From assembly GCA_030681375.1 (NCBI GenBank), contig JAUXWM010000079.1, positions 48,575 to 112,574 of the forward strand: a stretch of 64,000 bases of DNA. The letters run 5' to 3'. Source of the stretch: Gallionella sp. (lineage in GTDB: Bacteria; Pseudomonadota; Gammaproteobacteria; Burkholderiales; Gallionellaceae). The position numbers were made by a program, and so were the translations under genes. Shown here one piece after another: positions 1 through 8,958 of this stretch (the first letter of the stretch is position 1; the number at the start of each line of letters is the position of its first letter). The notes beneath the pieces are model-generated. The model had not been told where the DNA came from. It worked only from the letters and a program-made list of their open reading frames with translations, and did not search any database.

Positions 1-1037
1 GCGTTTTTCAGCGCCTCTTCATAGCTGATGGCATCTTCCTCAAACAGGTCGAACAGTGCCTGATCGAAGGTCTGCATGCCCAGTTCGCGCGATTTGGCCA
101 TCACTTCCTTGATGGTGTGCACCTCGCCCTTGAAAATCAGGTCGGAAATCAGCGGAGAGTTAAGCAGTATTTCCATCGCAGCGGCGCGCCCCGTGCCGTC
201 CTTTTTCGGAATCAGGCGTTGTGAAACCAGCGCTTTGATGTTCAGCGACAAATCCATCAACAATTGTTCGCGCCGCTCTTCCGGGAAAAAGTTGATGATG
301 CGGTCCAGCGCCTGATTGGCGCTGTTGGCATGCAGGGTGGCCATACACAGATGGCCGGTTTCGGCAAAAGCGACGGCATATTCCATGGTTTCGCGGTCAC
401 GGATTTCGCCGATCAGAATTACATCAGGTGCCTGACGCAGGGTGTTTTTCAGTGCGGCTTGCCATGATTCGGTATCCACGCCGACTTCGCGATGGGTGAC
501 GATGCAGTGACCGTGTTCATGCACGTATTCCACCGGGTCCTCGATGGTGATGATATGGCCGTAACTGTTCTGGTTGCGGTGGCCGAGCATGGCGGCAAGC
601 GTGGTGGATTTTCCCGAGCCGGTCGCGCCGACCAGTATTACCAGGCCGCGCTTGGTCATCACGATGTCTTTGAGGATGGACGGCATGCCCATGGCATCAA
701 GGTCGGGAATCTTGGTGGTGATGGTACGCATGACCATGCCGACGTGTTGTTGCTGCATGAATACGTTGACGCGGAAACGCCCGATGCCATGCGGGCTGAT
801 TGCAAAATTGCATTCATGCGTGGCTTCAAACTCGGCGGTCTGGCGGTCATTCATGATGCTGCGCGCCAGTTCCCGCGTGTGCTGGTGTGAAAGTGGCTGG
901 CTGGAAACCGGAGTCATCTTGCCGTCCACCTTGAAGGCGGGCGGGAAGCCTGCGGTGATGAACAAATCCGAGGCTTTCTTGGTGGCCATGCCGCGCAATA
1001 AGTTGTGTATCAATTCGGTGGCTTGATCTCTTTCCAT
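1..1037 (-). CDS. pilU: PilU twitching motility ATPase (3' end outside window)
   Basis: Hexameric secretion-type ATPase that works beside PilT in retracting type IV pili at the cytoplasmic base of the machine. Reading the minus strand from the ATG at 1037 gives an open frame to the window edge (345 codons) beginning MERDQATELIHNLLRG. It contains the Walker A motif GATGSGKST, an Asp box with TIEDPVEYVHEH, a Walker B region APDVILIGEIRD and the His box ATLHANSANQALDRI. The TIEDPVEYVHEHGH stretch and the HANSANQ box are PilU-like rather than PilT-like. PilU is usually about 370-380 residues, so some 30 residues are missing beyond base 1. It lies downstream of pilT on the same strand, separated by about 150 bases that are mostly tandem repeat. 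Confidence 0.93.
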   Translation of the reverse strand, partial: MERDQATELIHNLLRGMATKKASDLFITAGFPPAFKVDGKMTPVSSQPLSHQHTRELARSIMNDRQTAEFEATHECNFAISPHGIGRFRVNVFMQQQHVGMVMRTITTKIPDLDAMGMPSILKDIVMTKRGLVILVGATGSGKSTTLAAMLGHRNQNSYGHIITIEDPVEYVHEHGHCIVTHREVGVDTESWQAALKNTLRQAPDVILIGEIRDRETMEYAVAFAETGHLCMATLHANSANQALDRIINFFPEERREQLLMDLSLNIKALVSQRLIPKKDGTGRAAAMEILLNSPLISDLIFKGEVHTIKEVMAKSRELGMQTFDQALFDLFEEDAISYEEALKN

Positions 1038-1080
1038 GCTACTACTCCAAATGAGGGTGATTTCGCAAACTAGCAGCCTG

Positions 1081-1178
1081 CTAACGCCTAACGCCTAACG
1101 CCTAACGCCTTACACCTAACGCCTAACGCCTTACGCCTAACGCCTAACGCCTTACGCCTAGCGACTAGCGACTAGCGA
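1081..1178. repeat. 14-unit heptanucleotide tandem repeat between pilT and pilU
   Basis: Fourteen consecutive 7-bp units. The first eleven are CTAACGC with variants CTTACGC and CTTACAC. The order CTAACGC-CTAACGC-CTTACGC recurs, so there is a 21-bp higher-order period. The last three units are CTAGCGA. The array fills most of the gap between the pilT stop and the pilU start. Seven is not a multiple of three and no reading frame crosses the array, so it is non-coding spacer whose length could vary by slippage. Confidence 0.95.
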
Positions 1179-1186
1179 CTATATTT

Positions 1187-2230
1187 TTATCCCGGGAACA
1201 TGTCCTTGTTCATCGCCTTGCTGCGCGCTTCCGCCGGGGTAATTGCATTGCTCTTGACCAGATTGACCAGGCATTGATCGAGGGTCTGCATGCCGACGTT
1301 TTGCCCTGTTTGAATGGCGGAATACATTTGCGGCACTTTGGCTTCACGGATCAGATTGCGGATGGCGGGGGTGCACATCATGATTTCGTGCGCGGCCACG
1401 CGGCCGGTTCCGTCCTTGGTCTTGAGCAGCGCCTGGGAAATAACCGCACGCAGCGATTCGGACAGCATCGCGCGCACCATTTCCTTTTCGTCAGCGGGGA
1501 ACACGTCGATGATACGGTCTATGGTCTTGGCCGCTGAGCTGGTGTGCAGCGTGCCGAACACCAGATGGCCGGTTTCCGCCGCCGTCATCGCCAGGCGTAT
1601 GGTTTCCAGGTCACGCATCTCACCGACCAGAATCACATCGGGGTCCTCGCGTAACGCGGAACGCAGGGCAGCGTTAAACGACAGGGTGTCGCGGCCGACT
1701 TCGCGCTGGTTGATCAGACACTTCTTCGATTCATGCACGAATTCGATCGGGTCTTCCACCGTCAGAATGTGGCCGAGTTCCTTCTCGTTGATGTAGTTGA
1801 TCATCGCTGCCAGCGTGGTGGATTTTCCCGAACCGGTTGGGCCGGTGACCAGTACCAGACCACGCGGAAAGCTGGAGATGTCAGTAAATATTTTGGGCGC
1901 TTTCAGGTCTTCCAGGGTGAGAACTTTGGAAGGAATGGTACGCATGACCGCTGCCGCGCCGCGTTGCTGTACAAAGGCATTAACGCGGAAACGTGCCAGA
2001 TTGGGGATTTCAAAGGAGAAATCCACTTCCTTGTTTTCTTCATAGAACTTGCGCTGTCCGTCGTTCATGATGTCATAAATCATCGCGTGGACTTCTTTGT
2101 GCTCCATCGCGGGCAGATTGATGCGGCGCATGTCGCCATGCACACGTATCATCGGCGGCAGGCCGGAGGAGAGGTGCAGGTCGGAAGCCTTGTTCTTGAC
2201 GCCAAAGGCAAGCAGTTCTGTGATATCCAT
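1187..2230 (-). CDS. pilT: PilT pilus retraction ATPase
   Basis: Cytoplasmic ATPase that drives depolymerisation of type IV pili for twitching motility and surface attachment. The protein has 347 residues, the normal length. Visible motifs are Walker A GPTGSGKST at residues 130-138, the Asp box LTVEDPIEFVHES near 157-168, Walker B DPDVILVGEMRD near 196-207 and the His box GTLHTSSAAKTIDRI. The C-terminal AIRNLIREAK segment matches the PilT AIRNLIRE signature, which separates it from PilU next door. The start at 2230 begins MDITELLAFGVKNKASDLHL, typical of the family. It is divergent from yggS and co-directional with pilU. Confidence 0.97.
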   Translation of the reverse strand: MDITELLAFGVKNKASDLHLSSGLPPMIRVHGDMRRINLPAMEHKEVHAMIYDIMNDGQRKFYEENKEVDFSFEIPNLARFRVNAFVQQRGAAAVMRTIPSKVLTLEDLKAPKIFTDISSFPRGLVLVTGPTGSGKSTTLAAMINYINEKELGHILTVEDPIEFVHESKKCLINQREVGRDTLSFNAALRSALREDPDVILVGEMRDLETIRLAMTAAETGHLVFGTLHTSSAAKTIDRIIDVFPADEKEMVRAMLSESLRAVISQALLKTKDGTGRVAAHEIMMCTPAIRNLIREAKVPQMYSAIQTGQNVGMQTLDQCLVNLVKSNAITPAEARSKAMNKDMFPG

Positions 2231-2301
2231 TATAATGTTCCGGGTTTGGTGTGGCGGTTGACAGCACCACGGTCAGGACGGGTAAAAGCGGGTAGGGGAT
2301 T

Positions 2302-2985
2302 ATGACAACAATAGCTGGCAACTTGCAAGCCGTGCGCGCCGCAATGGTAGCAGCGGCTGTTTCGGCAGGCCGAACGGTGGATGAAATCAAGCTGCTGGCC
2401 GTGAGTAAAAATTTCTCTGCACCAGCGCTGCGTGAAGCGTATCAGGCTGGTCAGCGCTGTTTTGCCGAAAGCTATCTGCAAGAGGCGCTGGGAAAAATGG
2501 CGGATTTGCAGGATTTGCCCGTCGAATGGCATTTCATCGGGCCGATACAGAGCAACAAGACGCGGGCTATAGCAGAAAATTTTTCCTGGGTGCACAGCGT
2601 GGACAGGTTAAAAATTGCCGAACGTTTGTCTGCACAGCGGCCTGAGCATTTGCCGCCGTTGCAAGTGTGCCTGCAGGTAAATATCAGCGGTGAGGCCAGC
2701 AAAAGTGGCGTTCAGTCCGATGAGGTCGGGGCGCTGGCTGAAGCGGTCGCTATGCTGCCTAATTTGCAATTGCGCGGGCTGATGGCGATTCCCGCACCGA
2801 CAGAGGAGATCGCGGAGCAGCGTGCAGGATTCGCGCAATTGCGTGAACTGCGCGATCAAATCAATTTGCGGGGTTTGCGGCTGGATACCTTGTCCATGGG
2901 CATGTCGCATGATTTTTCGGCAGCGATAGCCGAAGGCGCGACTGTAGTACGGGTAGGTTCTGCCATTTTTGGTGAGCGCTCTTAG
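2302..2985 (+). CDS. yggS: YggS/PROSC pyridoxal phosphate homeostasis protein
   Basis: PLP-binding protein of the YggS/PLPHP family. It is thought to buffer pyridoxal 5'-phosphate and affect amino and keto acid balance; it has no established enzyme activity. The 227-residue product carries the PLP lysine in LLAVSKNFSA (K36). It also has the family stretches WHFIGPIQSNKTRAIAE and LSMGMSHDFSAAIAEGATVVRVGSAIFG, which form the phosphate-binding end of the TIM barrel. It starts a tight co-directional cluster with proC, yggT and yggU, an arrangement found across proteobacteria, and is divergent from pilT. Confidence 0.95.
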   Translation: MTTIAGNLQAVRAAMVAAAVSAGRTVDEIKLLAVSKNFSAPALREAYQAGQRCFAESYLQEALGKMADLQDLPVEWHFIGPIQSNKTRAIAENFSWVHSVDRLKIAERLSAQRPEHLPPLQVCLQVNISGEASKSGVQSDEVGALAEAVAMLPNLQLRGLMAIPAPTEEIAEQRAGFAQLRELRDQINLRGLRLDTLSMGMSHDFSAAIAEGATVVRVGSAIFGERS

Positions 2986-3012
2986 TAATACTTTGAATTT
3001 AAAGGGTATGTT

Positions 3013-3822
3013 ATGAATATTTGTTTTATCGGCGGCGGCAACATGGCGACGGCCTTGATCGGCGGCTTGCTGGGTCAGGGGTTTAGTGCGCAGCAGATCA
3101 GCGTGGTGGAGATCAATGCGGAAAATCGTGCACGATTGCAGCGTGACTTTTCGGTGCGTGCTGTGGAAAGTCTTGCAGAAGGCGTGTCGGGCAGTGAAGC
3201 CATCGTATTCGCCGTCAAGCCGCAGCAATTGCGTGATGTCGCCCAGCAGTTGGCGCCTTTGCTCAACGGACAGCTGCTGATTTCCATCGCGGCAGGCATA
3301 CGTGCTGTGGATCTGGCGCGCTGGGTTGGTAGTCAGGCCGTGGTGCGTGCGATGCCCAATACGCCTTCCTTGATACGATGCGGCATGACCGGTCTGTATG
3401 CCATGCCTGCGGTGAGCGGCGCACAGCGCGAACAGGCGCAAAATATTCTGGCGGCTGTGGGCGAAACCTTGTGGTTGCATGACGAGGCGATGGTGGATGC
3501 GGTAACGGCGATTTCCGGCAGCGGCCCGGCTTATGTGTTTTATCTGATCGAAGCCCTGCAGCAGGCCGCGCTCAAGCTTGGTTTCAATGATGAAGAAGCG
3601 CGGCGTCTGAGCGTGGCCACCTTTCTCGGCGGCAGTAAGCTGGCGGCCGCCAGCACTGAGGAGGTCGCCGTACTGCGCACTCGCGTCACTTCCAAAAACG
3701 GAACGACCGAACGCGCTTTGCTGAGTCTGGAACAGAATCAAGTTGCGGCGCATCTTGTGCAGGCGGCGCTGGCTGCCGAAGCGCGTTCGCGTGAGATGGG
3801 CGATGAATTGGGTAAATCATAA
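3013..3822 (+). CDS. proC: Pyrroline-5-carboxylate reductase
   Basis: Final enzyme of proline synthesis, reducing 1-pyrroline-5-carboxylate to L-proline with NAD(P)H in the cytoplasm. The 269-residue protein opens with MNICFIGGGNMATALIGGLL, a Rossmann GxGxxA-type motif. It holds the substrate-binding stretch AVVRAMPNTPSLIRCGMTGLY and the C-terminal signature TAISGSGPAYVFYLIEALQQAALKLG, then RTRVTSKNGTTERAL. It begins 27 bases after yggS and ends with a TAATG overlap onto yggT, so the two are probably translationally coupled. Confidence 0.97.
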   Translation: MNICFIGGGNMATALIGGLLGQGFSAQQISVVEINAENRARLQRDFSVRAVESLAEGVSGSEAIVFAVKPQQLRDVAQQLAPLLNGQLLISIAAGIRAVDLARWVGSQAVVRAMPNTPSLIRCGMTGLYAMPAVSGAQREQAQNILAAVGETLWLHDEAMVDAVTAISGSGPAYVFYLIEALQQAALKLGFNDEEARRLSVATFLGGSKLAAASTEEVAVLRTRVTSKNGTTERALLSLEQNQVAAHLVQAALAAEARSREMGDELGKS

Positions 3823-4388
3823 TGTTAAACGAGGCGTTGCTATTCCTGCTGGACGTGGTGCTGCAATCTTTTGCTGCGATATTGCTGTTGCGTTTTCATC
3901 TGCAATGGTTGCGGGCGCCGCTGCGTAACCCTGTCGGCGAATTTGTCATGGTATTCACCAATTTTATCGTGTTGCGCGTACGCCGCTTCGTACCCTCCGC
4001 ATGGGGGCTGGACAGCGCAACGCTGCTGCTCGCCTTGCTGACGGAAGCGCTTTATCTGGCGGGGGTGATGTGGATACAGGGTTATTCAGGGCATGGTTTT
4101 CCGCTCGCGGGTTTGCTGATGCTGGCGGCAGTTAAACTGCTCAAGATCAGCCTGTATTTGCTGATGGGTGCCGTGTTTGCTCAGGCCATCCTGTCATGGG
4201 TTAATCCGCATTCCTCGGTGGCTTCGGTGCTGGAAGCGGTGACCGGAAGATTTATGCGGCCACTGCGCCGCATCGTGCCTATGCTGGGTAGCGTGGATTT
4301 GTCTCCCTTGCTGTTGTTTGTCATCTGCCAGCTTATTATGATCGTGCCGGTCGGTATGCTGGAGCGTATTGCAGTCAGGTTTTTTTGA
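3822..4388 (+). CDS. yggT: YggT family integral membrane protein
   Basis: A 188-residue membrane protein with two YggT repeats, each of two hydrophobic segments: residues about 2-25 and 60-85, then 98-125 and 155-180. The family is linked to osmotic shock tolerance and, in other phyla, to cell division or photosystem assembly; the molecular role is unknown. The ATG overlaps the proC stop by one base and the gene ends in TGATG with the following DUF167 gene, so the four-gene cluster reads as one coupled operon. Confidence 0.9.
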   Translation: MLNEALLFLLDVVLQSFAAILLLRFHLQWLRAPLRNPVGEFVMVFTNFIVLRVRRFVPSAWGLDSATLLLALLTEALYLAGVMWIQGYSGHGFPLAGLLMLAAVKLLKISLYLLMGAVFAQAILSWVNPHSSVASVLEAVTGRFMRPLRRIVPMLGSVDLSPLLLFVICQLIMIVPVGMLERIAVRFF

Positions 4389-4678
4389 TGGCTGACTGGT
4401 TTCGCCGCAATGCTGAAATCATCACCCTGAGCCTGCATGTGCAGCCGGGAGCCAGGCGCAGTGAAATCACCGGTCTACACGGCGAGGCGCTAAAAATAAA
4501 GCTGGCCGCGCCGCCCGTCGAGGGACGCGCAAATGAGGCATTGCTGAAGTTCATCGCCGGCGTGTTCGATGTGCCGTTGCGGCAGGTGGAGTTGAAGCAG
4601 GGCACGCAGTCGCGGCACAAGGTGGTTGCTATCACCGGCAGCCGTATCGCCCCTGAAAGCGTGCTGGCGACAAAATAA
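4388..4678 (+). CDS. yggU: DUF167 (YggU) family protein
   Basis: Small conserved protein of 96 residues with the DUF167 core LSLHVQPGARRSEITGLHGEALKIKLAAPPVEGRANEALLKF (residues about 15-57). Members bind nucleic acid weakly in structural work, but the biological role is not known. I chose the ATG at 4388 because it overlaps the yggT stop as TGATG. A TTG three bases upstream would add one residue. It closes the yggS-proC-yggT-yggU cluster. Confidence 0.9.
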   Translation: MADWFRRNAEIITLSLHVQPGARRSEITGLHGEALKIKLAAPPVEGRANEALLKFIAGVFDVPLRQVELKQGTQSRHKVVAITGSRIAPESVLATK

Positions 4679-4920
4679 GGTTACTTGCTCTGAGGTTGGA
4701 ATCAAACTGACAGGCTGCTTTAGAACAATCAATTTTCAATCTTGTATATAGGCTATCGAGACATACCGGAACTTCAATTTTCCCGATAGAACTTGTTCAC
4801 CCTCGACGAAGGCACGGAATTATAAACTCCGCTGGCAAGCTCCATCCCAACCGCTGCACAACATTTTTATCAAATGCGAAGCTCAACCCTATTGTTGTTT
4901 ACTTTCTTCCTCAAGAAGAA
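4679..4920. other. Intergenic region between yggU and rnfH
   Basis: About 240 bases between two convergent genes. I see no tRNA, no convincing hairpin-plus-T-tract terminator and no protein-like frame. Confidence 0.6.
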
Positions 4921-5208
4921 TTATGAGTCATTGTCATCGTCTTCCGCCATTTGGCGGCGGGGTACCGTAGCAGGATCTGCGCTGATGCCACGATATATCT
5001 CCACTCTGTCGCCGGGTTTGAGCGCACCGTCCAGCTTGGCTAATTTACCAAAAACACCAACCTTATGTATTTCCAGATCTATTTCTGGAAATTTGCACAG
5101 AATTCCTGACTGTTCAATGGCCGCCTGCACGGTGCAATCCTCCGGGACTTCGATACGCAGCCATAGTTGCTGCGAAGGTTCTGAATAGGCGATACCGACT
5201 TGCATCAA
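4921..5208 (-). CDS. rnfH: RnfH family ubiquitin-like protein
   Basis: A 95-residue RnfH/UPF0125 protein with a beta-grasp fold. The recognisable core is VGIAYSEPSQQLWLRIEVPEDCTVQAAIEQSGIL then LEIHKVGVFGKLAKLDGALKPGDRVEIYR. RnfH often accompanies rnf electron transport genes or the ratA-smpB-bamE cluster, and its role is unsettled. Here it lies seven bases downstream of the rnfE remnant, as expected for the tail of an rnf operon. The C-terminus is acidic and low in complexity (AEDDDNDS). Confidence 0.88.
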   Translation of the reverse strand: MMQVGIAYSEPSQQLWLRIEVPEDCTVQAAIEQSGILCKFPEIDLEIHKVGVFGKLAKLDGALKPGDRVEIYRGISADPATVPRRQMAEDDDNDS

Positions 5209-5215
5209 GCTCTCC

Positions 5216-5740
5216 TTAACTGACTACGTGTGCTGCGAGCTGCGCCATTTCGGCACGCGAGGCGCGACGCCGGTCAATGGCACGCTTGGCGGCAATCAGG
5301 AAGCCCAGCACAAAGAACCCGCCGGGCGGCAAAATCATTAGCAAAAATCCCTTGTAGTCAGGAATGATGATGAATTCCATGAAGGAAAAGGCCGGCCCCA
5401 GCAGCAGGTGCGCATCGGCGAATAACGTGCCCGCGCCGAGTATTTCACGTACCGCACCGATCATTGTCAGCGCGAAAGTAAAACCCAACCCCATCATCAG
5501 TCCGTCCATGGCGGAGGGCAGTACCGGGTTTCTGGCCGCAAAGGCTTCGGCGCGTCCGAGGACGGCACAGTTGGCAACGATCAGCGCAATGAATAGCCCC
5601 AAGACCTTGTAGAGATCATGCGCCCAGGCATTGATGCTCACATCCACCAGCGTCACCAACGTGGCGATAATCACGATATAGACAGGGATGCGCACTTCCT
5701 CACTGACGGCATGGCGTATCGATGAAATGAGCATATTGGA
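5216..5740 (-). pseudogene. rnfE: rnfE (RsxE) truncated at its 5' end by an IS21 element
   Basis: Integral membrane subunit E of the Rnf ion-translocating NADH:ferredoxin oxidoreductase. From residue MLISSIRHAVSEEVRIPVYIV onward it matches RnfE, including NCAVLGRAEAFAARNP, LPSAMDGLMMGLGFTFALTMIGAVREILGAGTLF and the C-terminal LPPGGFFVLGFLIAAKRAIDRR. Family members are about 230 residues. Roughly the first 50, including the first membrane helices, are absent. The reading frame continues into the IS21 end and could start at an IS-encoded ATG at 5791, giving 191 residues with 17 foreign ones (MDAVSTPNLESVARCLT). No other rnf subunit gene is nearby, so it is almost certainly non-functional. Confidence 0.88.
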
Positions 5741-5853
5741 TGTCAAACAGCGTGCAACACTTTCCAGATTAGGGGTGGAAACAGCGTCCAATAGTTTCCA
5801 CCTCAGTATGTAACCATCCGGCGTTTGAGCCGGGGGTATCTGGAGTGTTTTAT

Positions 5854-7353
5854 ATGGACATCATTTACGAAATTCGCCGCCGTTATTCGGTGCAGAAACA
5901 AACCGTCTCGGCCATTGCACGCGAGATGGGCCTATCCCGCCCGACGGTGCGCAAGCATCTCAATACCGTAGCGGAAACGAAATACAACCGGAAGCAACCT
6001 GCATCACCCAGGCTGGGGCAGTTCGAGCCACAGTTAACCGCTTGGTTGGTTGAAGAGGCCAAACTTCCCAAGCAGCGCCGACGTTCTGCTCACCGCTTGT
6101 TCGAAGGCTTAGAGGAACTCGGTTATCTTGGTGCATATGACAGCGTACAGCGCTTCGTCAAACGCTGGAAATCTGGCAATACCGGCCCCAAGTTGACCGA
6201 AGCATTCGTGCCGATGCTGTTTCAACCTGGCGATGCCTGCCAGTTCGATTGGAGTCAGGAGCAGGTTGAACTGGGCGGCGTCATGCACACCATCAAGGTC
6301 GCACACTTCCGCATGGCCTACAGCCGTCAGATGTTCGTGGCAGCCTATCCGCGAGAGACACAGGAGATGGTGCTGGATGCACACAATCGCGCCTTCGCTT
6401 TCTTTGGCGGCGTGCCGGCCCGCCTGATCTACGACAACCTCAAGACCGTTGTCGACACTGTATACGTAGGCAAGCAGCGCCAATTCAACCGGCGCTTCTT
6501 AACGCTGGCCAATCATTACCTGTTTGAACCGGTCGCCTGTACACCTGCCTCCGGTTGGGAGAAAGGCCAGGTTGAGAATCAGGTAGGCAATGTGCGGGAA
6601 TGGTTGTTCACGCCGCTGGCTCGCTTTGCTTCCTTTGCAGAACTCAATGAGTGGCTGGCCACCCGCTGCCGTGAACTGGCAGAGCGCAGCCACCCCACAC
6701 AAAGTCAGCGCACTATCGCCGCCTGCTTTGCCGACGAGCAGCCGTTGCTACGGCCTGTCACGGCGCACTTCGACGGTTATGTCGAACAGATGATGCGCGT
6801 GTCCTCGACCTGTCTGGTCAGTGTAGATCGCAACCGTTACAGCGTACCGGCGAATGTCGCAGGGCAAGCAGTCTCGGTCAGAACCACCGCCGATCAGATC
6901 CGCATCGTGGCGCACGGCGAAGTGATCGCCGCGCATCCGCGTGTGCTGGGGCGTGACCAGTTGATCTGCGATCCCTGGCACTACCTGCCGGTGCTGGAGA
7001 AAAAGCCCGGCGCATTGCGCAATGGTGCGCCGTTCGTGAACTGGGACTTGCCTGCCCCCATTCAGACAGTGCGTGACCGTATCCTCAAGCAGCCCAAGGG
7101 AGATCGTGCCTTTGTCGAATTGTTGATGATGGCAGGCGAGACAGGGCTGGATGCGCTGACAGTCGCCTGCGAGCTGGTACTGGAATGCGGAGTCGTCAGC
7201 GCACCGGTCGTGATGAATGAATTACGCAGACTCGTTGCGCCCAATTTACCTGCATCTGCTAACAACGTGCCGGACGGCATTGCCTTGAGGACAGAACCAT
7301 TGGCCAATTGCCAGCGCTACGACTATCTGCTGGGAGGCCACAATGTCCACTGA
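5854..7353 (+). CDS. istA: IS21 family transposase IstA
   Basis: DDE transposase that cuts and joins the IS21 ends with help from the ATPase IstB. The 499-residue protein has an N-terminal helix-turn-helix ([33 protein letters not shown]). Its RNase H-like catalytic core carries the first Asp in [10 protein letters not shown], the second in [11 protein letters not shown] and the Glu in [17 protein letters not shown] beta-barrel C-terminus ([15 protein letters not shown]) follows. I chose the ATG at 5854 because GGAG sits eight bases upstream; a GTG at 5845 is also in frame. The frame is intact, so the element may still be active. Confidence 0.95.
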   Translation: MDIIYEIRRRYSVQKQTVSAIAREMGLSRPTVRKHLNTVAETKYNRKQPASPRLGQFEPQLTAWLVEEAKLPKQRRRSAHRLFEGLEELGYLGAYDSVQRFVKRWKSGNTGPKLTEAFVPMLFQPGDACQFDWSQEQVELGGVMHTIKVAHFRMAYSRQMFVAAYPRETQEMVLDAHNRAFAFFGGVPARLIYDNLKTVVDTVYVGKQRQFNRRFLTLANHYLFEPVACTPASGWEKGQVENQVGNVREWLFTPLARFASFAELNEWLATRCRELAERSHPTQSQRTIAACFADEQPLLRPVTAHFDGYVEQMMRVSSTCLVSVDRNRYSVPANVAGQAVSVRTTADQIRIVAHGEVIAAHPRVLGRDQLICDPWHYLPVLEKKPGALRNGAPFVNWDLPAPIQTVRDRILKQPKGDRAFVELLMMAGETGLDALTVACELVLECGVVSAPVVMNELRRLVAPNLPASANNVPDGIALRTEPLANCQRYDYLLGGHNVH

Positions 7354-8110
7354 TTACGCAACGACTTTGAAGTCGCTATACCTGTACGGCATGGCCGCCG
7401 CTTGGAGTGAATTACAGGCTGAGAAGCCCAAACAGGCCCATCGGCCTGAAGTCTGGATGGAGCGGCTGATTACGGCAGAACAGACGGAACGCCAACTCAA
7501 GAGCCTGCGTTATCAACTCAAGGCAGCTCGGTTCCCGATCCACCGTGATCTGACCGGAATCGACTGGACTGAAACGCCGCTATCCCAAGCGGTGGTTGAA
7601 CAACTGGCGAGTGCGGCTTTCATGGAAGTGGCGCATAACCTGATTCTGGTGGGTGGCACGGGCACCGGCAAATCACATCTGGCCACCGCCATCGGGGTGG
7701 CGGCGATCCATCAGGGCAAGCGTGCACGCTTCTTCAATGCCGTCGACCTAGTGAATCAACTGGAGCGTGAGAAGAGTCTGGGGCGGGCTGGATATCTGGC
7801 CAAACAGCTCTGTCTGGTGGATGCGGTCATTCTGGATGAACTGGGCTATCTACCGTTCCCGGCATCGGGTGGCGCCTTGCTGTTCCATCTCATCAGCCAG
7901 CTTTACGAAAAGACCTCGCTGATCATCACCACAAACCTGTCATTCGGCGAATGGGTACAGGTATTTGGCGATGCGAAGATGACTACAGCCTTGCTGGACC
8001 GCATCACCCATCACTGCGAAATCCTCGAAACAGGCAATGATTCTTACCGCTTCAAACAGCGCAAAAATCGATCTCAGAAGGCTGGAAAAGTGGAAACAAT
8101 TGGACGCTGA
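7343..8110 (+). CDS. istB: IS21 family helper ATPase IstB
   Basis: AAA+ ATPase related to DnaC that assembles on target DNA and stimulates IstA. The 255-residue protein shows Walker [11 protein letters not shown], Walker [13 protein letters not shown], sensor 1 in [13 protein letters not shown] and the arginine-rich end of the family ([27 protein letters not shown]). The start overlaps the istA end by 11 bases, as is normal for coupled IS21 genes. The coding sequence ends 30 bases before the right terminus. Confidence 0.95.
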   Translation: MSTDYATTLKSLYLYGMAAAWSELQAEKPKQAHRPEVWMERLITAEQTERQLKSLRYQLKAARFPIHRDLTGIDWTETPLSQAVVEQLASAAFMEVAHNLILVGGTGTGKSHLATAIGVAAIHQGKRARFFNAVDLVNQLEREKSLGRAGYLAKQLCLVDAVILDELGYLPFPASGGALLFHLISQLYEKTSLIITTNLSFGEWVQVFGDAKMTTALLDRITHHCEILETGNDSYRFKQRKNRSQKAGKVETIGR

Positions 8111-8140
8111 CTAGTGGAAAGTATTGGGCGCTGTTTGACA

Positions 8141-8928
8141 TCGCGTAATACTTGCTGATGAGTTTGCTTGAGTTGTGCCAATGCATCGGCATTCTGTTGC
8201 GCTATACGGCGGTCAATTAACACGGCAAGTAGTCCACCACCAAACCATATCAGGCAGGTCATTGAAATCAATACAACCATCATGGTTGGAAGACGAGTTG
8301 CTTCAGGTACATAACTCAGGCAGATGCTACCGGGCTGAATTTGCGCACCTAACATTGCAATGTAGTGCATGCCGGAAACTGCCAGTCCCATAATCACGCT
8401 GCTTAGCATGAAACGAAGCAGAATTGACAGTTTTATACGCTCGCCATAACACATCAATAGCAAGGCACACCACGAAGCAACAATTGCAATCGCCACGGAC
8501 AACGAGAAAAACAGTGGATCGTATTGTATGGGTGGTGACATTCTGAGTGCCGCCATGCCGGTATAGTGCATGGCGCTGATTCCGACCCCCATTAACGAGC
8601 CGCTAACAACAATGCGATAAAGCGGTATTCCCGGTTTTCTCAACACAAAAAAACCAAGTAGTGCTGCGCCAATTGCAGGCAAAGTTGAAAGCAAGGTGAG
8701 CGGCAGATCGAAGCCGAGCGGAATAGGCAGATGAAAGGCCAGCATACCGATGAAGTGCATGGACCAGATTGCCAAGCCGAAGGTAACGCCACCGGCCGCC
8801 ATCCATGCACACATTAAAGGACCTTTACTTTCGCGCATGCGCTGAGCATGAGTAAGCGCGGTAAACGAGCCCAGTATTGCCACAAATACCGATAATATGA
8901 CCAGCGGGATGTTCCAGGTAGCTAACAA
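8141..8928 (-). pseudogene. MHYT-domain membrane sensor, 3' end lost at IS21 junction
   Basis: Membrane sensor domain thought to bind copper and to sense oxygen, CO or NO. Three copies of the MHYT motif are visible: WSMHFIGMLAF, SAMHYTGMAAL and SGMHYIAMLGA, each between hydrophobic helices; seven segments in all. The start is a TTG at 8928 preceded by GAGGAGG. In intact relatives the domain is followed by histidine kinase or GGDEF/EAL modules. Here the native frame stops making sense at the IS boundary (after QQVLRD) and runs 22 residues into IS sequence before stopping at 8074. The output domain is therefore missing. Confidence 0.85.
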
Positions 8929-8958
8929 TTTACCTCCTCGCTCTATGCATGATCAGTG

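Larger units (their letters stand above)
5741..8140 (+). mobile_element. Complete IS21-family insertion sequence (2400 bp)
   Basis: Both ends begin TGTCAAACAGCG read inwards, and similarity continues with CAA-ACTTTCCA. A second related internal repeat (AGCGTCCAAT-GTTTCCAC) lies about 30 bases inside each end, which is the multiple terminal repeat layout of IS21. Between them lie istA and istB, overlapping by 11 bases. The flanks just outside the TG...CA ends are ATTGGA on the left and TCGCGT on the right. They do not match, so the usual short target duplication is absent. The element separates two genes that are each cut at the junction. Confidence 0.93.

Noticed and set aside
1081..1178. CRISPR array
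   Set aside because: Units are 7 bp and directly adjacent, with no spacers and no cas genes.
2608..3753. A 381-codon minus-strand frame opposite yggS and proC
   Set aside because: It covers both well-identified genes and their junction; composition is typical of antisense translation.
5741..8140. IS21 as a passenger inserted in a single gene
   Set aside because: The genes on either side are different (rnfE and an MHYT protein) and no target duplication flanks the element.
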